A DNA stretch of 64,000 nt, from assembly GCF_032883915.1 (NCBI RefSeq), contig NZ_CP120717.1, positions 2,425,697 through 2,489,696 on the forward strand, in the 5' to 3' direction. Origin of the DNA: Endozoicomonas sp. 8E (lineage in GTDB: Bacteria > Pseudomonadota > Gammaproteobacteria > Pseudomonadales > Endozoicomonadaceae). How positions within the stretch are numbered: the stretch's first letter is position 1; each line of letters begins with the position of its first letter. The translations under genes and the position numbers were made by a program. Of this stretch, positions 27,401 through 36,500 are shown piece after piece. Below the pieces are notes generated by a model that was not told the origin of the DNA, made no database searches, and was given only the letters and a program-made list of their open reading frames with translations.

Positions 27401-30384
27401 GTTTCAGCTTTTTGTATTGCTTGTCTGGCTCTGGCTACCTCACGATCAAGAACGTATCGGGGTTTAGGTCCCAGGTGGGCTAATTGTCTGTCAAGTTCTG
27501 TATCAATGGCTGTGATATGCTCATTAATACTGACAATACCTGCTTTGGAAACTTCTTCATTCAGCTGTTGTAGTTTTCCTTTAATTAGAATTTTTTGGTC
27601 GTCTATGCTGGCGTCATCTTTATAGACCTCAATGTTGAGTTGAGAAGCAATTTCATTGTTTCTGCGTCTTCTGACATCTTCATCGCCATAGGCTTCGTCT
27701 ACTTCTGTCATCAATGACAGAATTTTGTTTGCAATAACATACTTGTTGTCGTACAGGTAGTCATTGTTTTCAATATTTAACCCCAGATCATTGGCCAGTT
27801 TAGCAACGAAAGCTTTGCCTTTTTCTATAGCTCCATAGTTTATATTGGAGGAGATAAGCAGAACGTGCTCTACAACTTCAAGCAGGTCTTTCTGTTGTTT
27901 AAAGACTCGCGCATCTGTGTTTTCGACATGGTAGGTAAGATGCCCTTGAATCTTCCTGAGTTTTGATGCCTTTTTTACGCTCGCAGGTATGATCTTTTCT
28001 TTTGAGAGGGCATGTTCTATCGTATTCAGCGTGTCTTCTGAGACATCATTGCTGTCAAGTTTTGTACGAACCCTTTCAAGCCTTGCTGTTTTGTGATCGT
28101 CTTTGTTGACTTGGATTTTGAATATTTCTTCTACTGTTTGCAGTATTTTAAGAGCATCTTCCTCTGCCTGCTGTCTGATTTTTATGATGTATGTCTGAAT
28201 TTCTTCAGAAATGGCTTGACGACGGTGATACACGTCATCGACGCTATCGGGGTCATCCATATTCAGGGTTCTTTCCACGGCGGTCAGTTTCCCAAGTACT
28301 CCATATTTATTGCTATCAAAATTCATGGTGTTTAAATGACTGGCAATGGCTGTATAGTGGGCTTTGACTTCTGCTTCTCTTTCAGCATCTGTTTGGGTGC
28401 CCTGTTGCTGAAGATGTTGTTGGTCAGTAACTACCAGTTTTGTATTTAGAGTTTCTTTATCGGGCTTTTCTGTTGCAGCCAACAATTGCATGATTTCATG
28501 AATTTTCTTTCTCATGAGTCTGTTTTGTTTTTCTGTTGGCTGGGTATCATCCCAGTTATCAATACCAAGCTCTGCTGCTATTTCAGCGTTAAGCGCTTTT
28601 GTGACATCTGCTCTGATAGTACGAACTTGTGTTTCCAGCTCCGGGATTCGTTGAGCATCCAGCAGAAGTTTCAGTTCCAGATTTTCCAGATATTCCAGTT
28701 CGACATGAATCTTTGCAAGCTCATCCTTAACTTCCCAATAGCGTTGTTGCTCCTCTCTCAGCTTTTCCTTACGACTGGGACTGGTTACTTCGATTCTGCA
28801 CTTTAAGTAGTTATGAAGTCTTAAGAGGTCACTTTCTTTTGCGTACAGTTTGTCCAGTTTATTAAGCAGCTGTCTGTTCATGTCTCCTATGACTCTGGCA
28901 GCAAACTTTTTGTCCTTCTCACGATGACTGGTCTGCGCCTGGCTGTCATCGTTGTTAACGGGTACAACACTCTGAATATTTTGGACAAAATGCGGGTTAA
29001 TCAGAAGATTTCTGAATACGGGTTTGAAGTTGAAGTGTTCTATGAGTTGAGAATGCAGCCATTGTGGCGTGATGACCGACGAAGCAACCCTGATGTGTTC
29101 CAAGGTGAATTCAAATTCAGGGACCTGAATCGAACGAGCTGGAGCATTACTGGCCAAAGCCTGCTGGAGGTATTCATAGTGAGCAAGTGCATCTATTGCC
29201 AGTTTATCTTCGTTTGTCAGCGTCGTCGGTTGATCATCGTGAACGACAGCATCGTGCCGCGCAACATACTCCTCAAGTATTGCCATCTGCCTGCTTCGAA
29301 TAACGTGCTGGTAGTTTCTGACCTCATGTTTTTTAACCTTTGCTACCACTGCAGGGACGGGGTTATTACCCTCAACTTCTTTCCAGAGGTAATAGAGGTT
29401 ACAGAGCTTTTCTACAAAGGCTATATCATTCGGACTCAGTCTCTGACCATGGAAAACAATCTCCTTCCCCGAAGCTTCTGCTACTTCAAGTTTTGGATAA
29501 CCCGCAGGCACAGGATAAAACTTTGTGTCATCGTCGACGTGTACAACATAGCCAACGGGTTTGCTGTGGGCCATGAGTTCCTTAAGGGCCTGCTGTTGTA
29601 AGTCCTCTCTCAGGACATGAACCTGGATATAGGCAGAGGTGGCTGCTGTCAGAAGGGCCTCGTCATTGATAAAGAGTGACTGACCCAGACGCTGCAGTGC
29701 AGGGGGCTGATTCCCCGAAGCGATAAGACGCATGAAAGTACGTCCATACACTTCAACTTTTTCTACTTCAATGGTGGCAAGGGCAATATAGTGATCATTG
29801 GCGCCCAGCTTTCCTTTTCTATCGTAGACAGCTGCCAGCAATTCAGCCAGTTGCAGGGGGGCGGCGATTTTCGTTAACGGTTCTAATGGTTGCTCGGCAT
29901 GAAATGCACGAACAGCATTAATTGAATCCTGATCGGTCATTCCGGCTCTGACTTCAATGAACAGTTTCGTTTCTTCAAGGTTATGGGTGAACCTGAAGAC
30001 TTCCTCATCATCTAACTTCAGGACTTTGGTGTATTTTTGAGCAACGCCATTGTCGCCTGTTTGAAACAGATCAACACTGGAAACTTCGCCTTCAACATTA
30101 GAAATTATTTGTGTAAAGCTTGGAGTAGGGAGGTGATAGCAGTTTTCTCTGTCGATAGTATAAGGGTAGGTGGTTGTAAAGGAGTTGGGTATTGGCTGCT
30201 GGTCAAGACCTAAAGTTGGTCGAACCATGACTTCACTGTGGGGAAACTCCTCATGTCCACTGGCCTGAATATGGATAGATTTGGTCTGCAGCCATCGATC
30301 AGCCAGTGCTTGTGTGCCAGTGAAGGACGAGCCGATTACAGCGATTACAGCAAGGCTTAAAGCATTGGGGCAAGCATTTGTCAT
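24421..30384 (-). CDS. Giant exported coiled-coil protein, frameshifted tail, RDEL lost
   Basis: 1987 residues, function unknown. Signal peptide 1-28 (GTQALA-DRW), N-terminal domain to about 370, one GIDNWDDTQP repeat near 610, coiled-coil to about 1450, C-terminal domain about 1553-1970. It ends SGKKPQP. Aligned with the 1260 gene, the last 25 codons show a one-base loss at or near an A7 run (24433-24439, coding strand). In the shifted frame AVKAALAG reappears, matching AVKAASAG of the paralogue. Beyond that, about 125 bp coding the RDEL tail, the stop and half the terminator are missing. The tail was therefore lost rather than never present. The start has GAGGTAG upstream. Confidence 0.9.
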   Translation of the reverse strand: MTNACPNALSLAVIAVIGSSFTGTQALADRWLQTKSIHIQASGHEEFPHSEVMVRPTLGLDQQPIPNSFTTTYPYTIDRENCYHLPTPSFTQIISNVEGEVSSVDLFQTGDNGVAQKYTKVLKLDDEEVFRFTHNLEETKLFIEVRAGMTDQDSINAVRAFHAEQPLEPLTKIAAPLQLAELLAAVYDRKGKLGANDHYIALATIEVEKVEVYGRTFMRLIASGNQPPALQRLGQSLFINDEALLTAATSAYIQVHVLREDLQQQALKELMAHSKPVGYVVHVDDDTKFYPVPAGYPKLEVAEASGKEIVFHGQRLSPNDIAFVEKLCNLYYLWKEVEGNNPVPAVVAKVKKHEVRNYQHVIRSRQMAILEEYVARHDAVVHDDQPTTLTNEDKLAIDALAHYEYLQQALASNAPARSIQVPEFEFTLEHIRVASSVITPQWLHSQLIEHFNFKPVFRNLLINPHFVQNIQSVVPVNNDDSQAQTSHREKDKKFAARVIGDMNRQLLNKLDKLYAKESDLLRLHNYLKCRIEVTSPSRKEKLREEQQRYWEVKDELAKIHVELEYLENLELKLLLDAQRIPELETQVRTIRADVTKALNAEIAAELGIDNWDDTQPTEKQNRLMRKKIHEIMQLLAATEKPDKETLNTKLVVTDQQHLQQQGTQTDAEREAEVKAHYTAIASHLNTMNFDSNKYGVLGKLTAVERTLNMDDPDSVDDVYHRRQAISEEIQTYIIKIRQQAEEDALKILQTVEEIFKIQVNKDDHKTARLERVRTKLDSNDVSEDTLNTIEHALSKEKIIPASVKKASKLRKIQGHLTYHVENTDARVFKQQKDLLEVVEHVLLISSNINYGAIEKGKAFVAKLANDLGLNIENNDYLYDNKYVIANKILSLMTEVDEAYGDEDVRRRRNNEIASQLNIEVYKDDASIDDQKILIKGKLQQLNEEVSKAGIVSINEHITAIDTELDRQLAHLGPKPRYVLDREVARARQAIQKAETELTDVHRKLNTLRGKNVLFAGSRDDLRHISDKYDTVINQVMKESQTDLALDAGNEQHPEEITEDVKDFLSGYSKEKRDLIVEQRVGKTNTNTQIKGNDEILSEDADYFIVIRGRRDNHDQDKTHEFDERLGELPSLRKKYFRVRQLLRVHDKKNSELTNARLEERNAQESLDLKKEEIKRFGNTGEKAETENKNEITLLNTALEQRSEAASKAEEDLIDFHKTFLDPMEKTMGLKPDATDTNEHRVNALRNRLVKLGGNDGSGGKIQQLTQEQARLESEIEVREANIERMKEVLRAAEKAVENDGGPFQFTPRQVKILTDMDTFTQQHPLRQQALDAALGLADLAVNSGKTIPRLATFDFNGEFAPLRLQALVGDDLIFDQAGRMVEVFKSLKTSFPFEPADDQPQNVIEEVQNLALRARNEIKTGTQQYDNEIHGMGKRATHFVEHKPGDLKDFSEYFAAHSVSGDRIITLLREGLISKIELENYMKAIRGVDGYQTVDEFEHFLGYKHDVHVPNFKKVVRMLSDKAVEAFMQSAFDPIAVTATGPTGMKESVAGMKEYAAAVIANYVLDDIAFENGRRTAAFLTNVRDTLKPYAHAAGISESDLIETVHGTLIQAHAAAVERQLLDYWVKPSAFLVQAVTWYFSSYKPLLTTHSTWQAAELSLSNMSFLYLLDLTNRGDYLHRMLTPFQHWLERYGVDLDRTGQYVYHSGIEQISELGGLAMPLGKSASSVILLRTGSMLFARQYNANPQMYRSISRLVPEIVKSMGSGQGVQIPLLHRVTPKKVKTLASATAGLVLGPVATVGAYAHGLISGFTYAQTFGFALASSLAFDFFMNDNRMLTQWLGGPLGRSLDEINRWTGLGETDDEYVKRTSVVMPQRFSETDEEYTNRVKAQGTMYGWTRHENYLQFRERRDRTMKLFANSWEKYFRESVPKWSFSHAESIPYSYTLGAFYTLQQGDGKTATFHDKRNALQATSTIRSSAASGKKPQP

Positions 30385-30430
30385 TCTACTACCTCGGAGA
30401 TGAGTACACCGATTAGTGTGGAAAGTGGTT
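30385..30430 (-). promoter_or_regulatory. Short conserved leader of giant-family gene
   Basis: TGTACTCATCTCCGAGG upstream of the 30384 start matches the other family leaders for about 45 bases. Beyond 30433 the sequence is instead the 3' flank type shared with 13985-14094. The gene has little room for its own promoter between the upstream terminator and the start. Confidence 0.45.
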
Positions 30431-30466
30431 TCTTACAGGTGTTAATTGGTAGCCCAATCAGAAAGA

Positions 30467-30494
30467 AACCGGTATGTATCCTTTTATACCGGTT
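30467..30494 (-). terminator. Perfect 9-bp hairpin terminator after the 30538 gene
   Basis: AACCGGTAT at 30467-30475 and ATACCGGTT at 30486-30494 are perfect inverted repeats around a 10-base loop. On the minus strand the hairpin is followed by TCTTTCTG and lies 44 bases after the stop. It has counterparts at 1189 and 14025. Confidence 0.65.
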
Positions 30495-30537
30495 GCTTTT
30501 GGGTGGCTATGAAGAGGTCATCCACTGGTTTCTGATA

Positions 30538-33500
30538 TTAAAGTTCGTCGCGGGGATTTTTATTGTCACCCCAATCTTCATCAAGTTCGAAATCCTTAAT
30601 CACAGCCTCAATATCAAGATTGTCCTCAGGATCAGCCTTGGCTGCCAAGCTGTCATCAGGCGCTAAAGTCCCTGTGGTGGCCGGTGTGGAGGAAACAGCT
30701 GGAGTTGCTTCAGGCTCTGGCAGTGGGGTTGCCGCCATGGTGTCAGAAGCAACCGTTACTCCCGCAGTCACCACCAGCGTCTCACTGGTTGTTGATGTTG
30801 TAGTGGCCGGCGTTATTGGTACTTCAGTGGTTGTGGTTGCAGGAGTTACCAGTGCAGATTCAGTATTTTTCCATGTATCGTCTTTTTCGAGGTCGTCCAT
30901 TTCAGCCGCTTGATCAGGCTCTTTCACCGAACGGGTCTCTGTGGGCTCAGAAAGCAGCCCTGCATCGGGAGTCATATACCACTCCTCATTACCATCAAGC
31001 TGATCGCCCATGGCTCCGGGCAGAAAGCTTGATTGAGAGGAGGGGTTATCATGGGCAGAAAGTTGCTTATCATCGCGCTTATGCCCTTCGAAGAAGGTAC
31101 CCAGAGTGTAAGAGTAAGGCACACTCTCTGAATGGGAGAATGACCATTTGGGCACATTTTCTTTGAAGTATTTCTCCCAGCCATGCTCAAAGAGTTTTAT
31201 GGTGCGATCACGGCGTTCACGGAACTGCAGATAATTTTCATGTCTCGTCCAGCCAAGCATCATGTTGCCCGCTTTGACACGATTTGCATACTCCCCGTCG
31301 CTTTCACCGGAGCGTTGAGGCGTGGCAATAGCCGTACGTTTCACATATTCATGATCCGATTCGCCGACGCCTCGCCAGCGATTAATTTTGTCAAGGCTTC
31401 GGCCCAGAGGGCCGCCAAGCCACTGAGTGAGCATCTTATTGTCGTTCATAAAGAAGTCGAAAGTGAGGCTCGACGCCAGGGCAAATCCGAATGTTTGAGC
31501 ATAGGTAAAACCGGATATCAGCCCATGGGCGTAGGCTCCAACAGTGGCTACCGGACCCAGCACGAGGCCGGCGGTGGCAGAGGCCAGACTTTTCACTTTT
31601 TGTGGTGTCACCCGGTGCAGCAGCGGTACCTTCACCCCTCGCCCGGAACCCATGGATTTCACTATTTCGGGCACCAGACGGGAAATGCTGCGATACATAT
31701 GGGGGTTGGCGTTGTGCTGCCGGGTAAACAGCATGGAGCCGGTTTTCAGCAGAATGACTGAAGAAGCGGCCTTGCCCAATGGCATGGCCAGCCCGCCCAC
31801 TTCGGAGACTTGCTCAATTTGATTATGGTAAGCGTATTGGCCGGCTCGTTGAGAATCAACACTATAGCGTTGCAACCAGTGCTCGAAGGGTGTGATCATT
31901 CTGTGTGCGTAATCACCCCTGTTGGTCAGGTCCAGCAGATAGAGGAATGACATGTTTGAGAGTGACAGCCTGGCAGCCTGGCAGGCGGTATGGGCCACCA
32001 GTAGCGGTTTGTAGCTTGAGAAGTACCAGGTGACAGCCTGTACCAGGAAGGCTGAAGGTCTTACCCAGTATTCATTGAGCTGTTGCTCAACCGCTGCAGC
32101 ATGAGCCTGCATCAATGTGCTGTTGATAATCTTGATCAGGTCTGACTCAGGCAGGTCAGCAATGTGGGCATAAGGTGTCAGGGTATCCTGTACATTAGCC
32201 AGAAATGCTGCCGTCTTACGGCCGTTTTCAAAGGCAATATCGTCAAGAACATAATTGGCAATGACCGCAGCCGCGTAATCTTTCATGCCGGCAACAGACT
32301 CTTTCATACCGGCTGGGCCGGAGCCGGTGACGGCCACAGGAGTAAAGGCACTGCGCATGAGTTCCTCTGCCCCCTTGTCGGACAGCATCTTTACAACCTT
32401 CTTGAACTCAGGCACTTTGACGCCCTGGTTGTAGCCAAGGAAGTGTTCAAACTCATCCACTGTCTGATAACCATCGACACCTCTGACGGCCTTTATGTAG
32501 TTCTCAAGTTCAACCTTGCTGATCAGACCTTCACGCAGGAGTGTTATGATCTTGTTACCACTGGCAGAATGGATCTCGAAGTATTCCGAGAAGCTTTTCA
32601 GGTGCCCTGATTCATGTTCGACGAAGTAAATGGCTGTTTCACCCATGCCGTTAATGATTTCGTCGTAATATTTAGCGCCTCTTCCTATCTCATTCCTGGC
32701 CCTGTACGCCAGAATCTGGACTTGTTCAATGACGGTCTGAGGCTGACCTCTTTCAGGCTCGAAAGGAGGAGGGGGGGAGGGGAACTCCGTCCTGAGGTTC
32801 TTGAAGACTTCCACCATCCGACTGGCCTGATCAAACGTCAGATCTTGTCCGGCCATTGCCTGTAAGCGAATGGGTGCAAACTCATCGTCAAAATCGAATG
32901 TCGCAAGGCAAGGTATTGCCTTTCTGCTCTTTTCTGAAGAGGCTGCCAGGCCTATTGCGGCTTCCAGAGCTTGTTTCCTGAGAGAGTGCTGCTGAGTGAA
33001 ATCGTGCAAATCGGCCAGAACTTTTACCTGTCTCGGTGTGTACTGGAAGGGGCCGCCGTCGTTTTCGGCGGCTTGCTCTGCAGTCTTCAGGTTCTCCTTC
33101 ATTCTCTCAATGTCTGCTTTCCTGGTTTCTATCTCACCTTCCAGGCGGGCCTGTTCCTGAATCAGTCGCTGGATCCTGCCGCCAGTGCCATCTTCCCCGC
33201 CCAGTTGCAGCTGTTTTTTTCTCAAGGCACTGATCCGCTGTTCACTGGTCTCAGAAGCCTCTGGTTTAAGACCCACAGCTTTTTCAGTGGCCTCAAGAGC
33301 CGTTTTGTGATGTTCCGTCAGAGCGGTTTCTGCCTTTGATAAAGCATCACTTTTCTGCTTCAGGGCCAGATTCAGCAGCTCTATCTCGTTCTCAATCGCC
33401 TCATTTTTTCGATCCAGATCCTCTTGTACAGCGAGTCCGCGAGCCACTGCCGATACATCGTTCCCGATCAAACATTTCAGGGAATCCCGTTTCTCGATAT

Positions 33501-36500
33501 CAGTAGAGTCTGATTCAGAACCTGTGGCTTTGTCAGTGGCTTCAATATCCGCTTTATGAGCCTCCGGAACTTTCACTGCTTCTGATTCAGCGTCACTTTT
33601 CTGCTCCGGGGTTTGCTTCAGGTCTGTCTGCTTAAGGTCTGTACTCTGCGATTCAAATTCGTTCTCATATTCGGTTTTAACCTTTTGTTCGATGCCACCG
33701 GCTTTGTTAATCTCCTCTTTTTTACGATCCACAGCCTCTTGTGCAAGCGCCTTTTGATGCCGTGCAGATTCTATGTCCATGCCTTTTCTGTCGTGCATAC
33801 TCAGGAATTCCGTGACCTGAGTGTATTTTTTTCTGGTTAAAGGCAGTTCACCTAATGCTTCATCGACTTCATTGATTTCGTCCCAGCCACGATTATTTGC
33901 GTAGGCTGTAATAGCAAAATAATCAGCATGTTTCGGTAATCTGAGGTGATCTTTTATCTGAATGTTCAGGTTTTTTGTGGCAGCTTCCAGTTTATCAATG
34001 ATTTCATCTCGTCTTTCTGCACCGTCTCTCTGCATAAAGTGGCTGATGTCGTCTACTCGTTCTTCAGGGGTTTGCTTGTCACCTGCAGGCAGACCCAGTT
34101 CGGTCTGTATTTTTTCCATTGCCTGATTGAGAGCGCTGTTATCTTCATCCGAGATAGGTTCAATGCCATCGCGATTTACAAGCACTAATTGTTTGCGACG
34201 AAGATCATTCAGTTTGCGATGAGCACCTGCCAGCTCAGTGTTAGCTCTTTCTATGACTTGCCTGGCTGTGCCGACATCACGTTCAAGAACGTATCGGGGT
34301 TTAGGTCCAAGGCGGCCCAATTGCCTGTCAAGCTCATCTTCAATGGCTGCGACACGCTCATCAACTTCAGGCTGATCTGCATTCATCACTTCGCGATCCA
34401 GTTGCTGGATCAGTTGCTGGAGTTTGCCATTAATCAGCTCGATCTGGTCGTGGATAGCGGCATCATCTCTATACTCCTTAATGTTGAGTTGATGAGCCAA
34501 AATATTGTTCCGGGTTCTTTTGGCAGCTTCATCCTCATAGCTTTTGTGTATTCCATCCATCATCATGTGAAGTTCGGCACCCAGAGCATACATCCGGTTA
34601 GACAGGCTGACATCGTTTTCAAACGCTAACTGCAGATCACCGGCCAGCTCAGCAGTGAAAGCCTCGCGTCTTTTATTAGCCGCAGGGTTTTTCTGAGGGT
34701 TGATATCCAGCATTTTCTCAACAGCAGTAAGATAATTAAGCTGTTGTTCTCTGGCTCGCAGATCGGATTCTTCGACTCGAGAGGTTAGATGCTCACGAAG
34801 CCTGTCGAGCCGTATATCTCCTTTTTCCGGATCCTCCAGCGTCGTGTCGTCCGTGAGGATCTTAACCATCTCGTCCAGCTGGTTTTCTGATATATCATCG
34901 CCATCAAGCTTTGAACGAACCGTTTCAAGTCTTGCTTTTTTGCCAGCATATTTGTCGATTTCGAGGTGGAATATTTCTTCCATTGCGTCCAGTATGTTCA
35001 GGGCCTCTTCCTCTGACCTTTTTCCGGCTTCCATGATGTAGGTCTTTATGTCATCAGAAATAGCCTCGCGCCGAAGATAAGCGTCTTCCCCTCCACCTGG
35101 GAGAATCATCTTCATGGCATTTTCCACGGCACTCAGTTTCTCAAGTACTTCAGGCTTGGCTTTGGGATGGCCCGGAGTTCTGATGTCTTCCAGTTCTCGT
35201 TCCAGTTCTGCAAGTCTGGAGAGCTTTTCATAGACGGTTGACTCCAGAGTGACGCGGTCGTCCTCATTCAGCTTAATACCAAGAACCGCTCCCAGAGCAC
35301 CTTTTTTGGCCTCGGTGTAAGAATTCTCTGAATCCTGTCGATCAGCCTGAGTTCTACGAAGCAGCCATTCCTGATGCTCTTCTACTGCCGAAAGTCTTTG
35401 AATCAGGTACTGTTTTGAATCCTCTATCATCTTGATTTTTTTAAGCAGGCATTCTTGCTGATCGTCAATATCTGCATTGCTATCAAAATCCTGAATGTTC
35501 AGATGTGCGGCAATGGTTGCATAGCGGGCTTTGACGTCAGCGACTCCTTTCGAATCTTTTCTGATGTTCTGTTGCAGAAAGCGTTCTCGATCGATCTGAG
35601 CTGCCTGCTGCTTCAGGTGCTGCTGAATGACTCGGGAACGGACTTCCGGATCTTTTTCGTTATCTGAGACCAGACCGAGCTTAAGTTCAATATTTGTCAG
35701 TCTTTTTCGCATTAAAGTATCGGCCAGTTCGGTCTGCTGTTGCCGATACTCTTGCATGTGTTGCTGAATGAACTGAAAGCGGGTAATCAGATCGTTTCCA
35801 TTGTTTGGAGCAAGATTGAGCTCTCTCTCAATGTCCGTCATTTTTGCGCTTACAGCTTCTTCCCGAGTTTGTCCTGTTTCGGTAACCGAACTTTTGATTT
35901 CAAGAATTTTCTCATTGATAAGTCTGATTTGTTCTTCCAGTGGCTTGCTATCATCCCAGTTATCAATACCAAGCTCGTTTGCCAGTTGGATGTTGTAATC
36001 GTCTATGGCTGCTGATACTGAAACATGAATTTCTTTTGCCAATGTTGGAATTCGATCGATTTCCTGCTCAAGAATCGTTGTCTCTTTTTTCTGCTTTTCC
36101 AGATTCTGTCGATGCTCAAGATGTTGCTGAATGGCCTGGTGACGGGCCTTCAGGTCATCTTTGTTATCCGGGATCAGCCCGAGTTGATCTTCTATAGTAA
36201 CCAGTGCCCCTTCTTCAGCCAGTTCTGCCCGTTGCTTCATGTAATGTTGTATGTACGCAAAGCGGGCACCCAGATCGTTTTCATCTTCCGGAGTAATACC
36301 TAACACGCCTTCAATCACCGCCAGTTTTGCCTCAGGAGCTTCTTCATGAGACTCTCCTGTTGCAGCAAATGTTGCGGCCACCGCCAGGTTCATTGTGTGA
36401 ATTTTTTTTATGATGAGGCTGACTTGTTCTTCGGATGGCTGGGTATCATCCCAGTTGTCAATACCCAGTTCTGCTGCCAGTTGAGTGTTGTAATCTTTTA

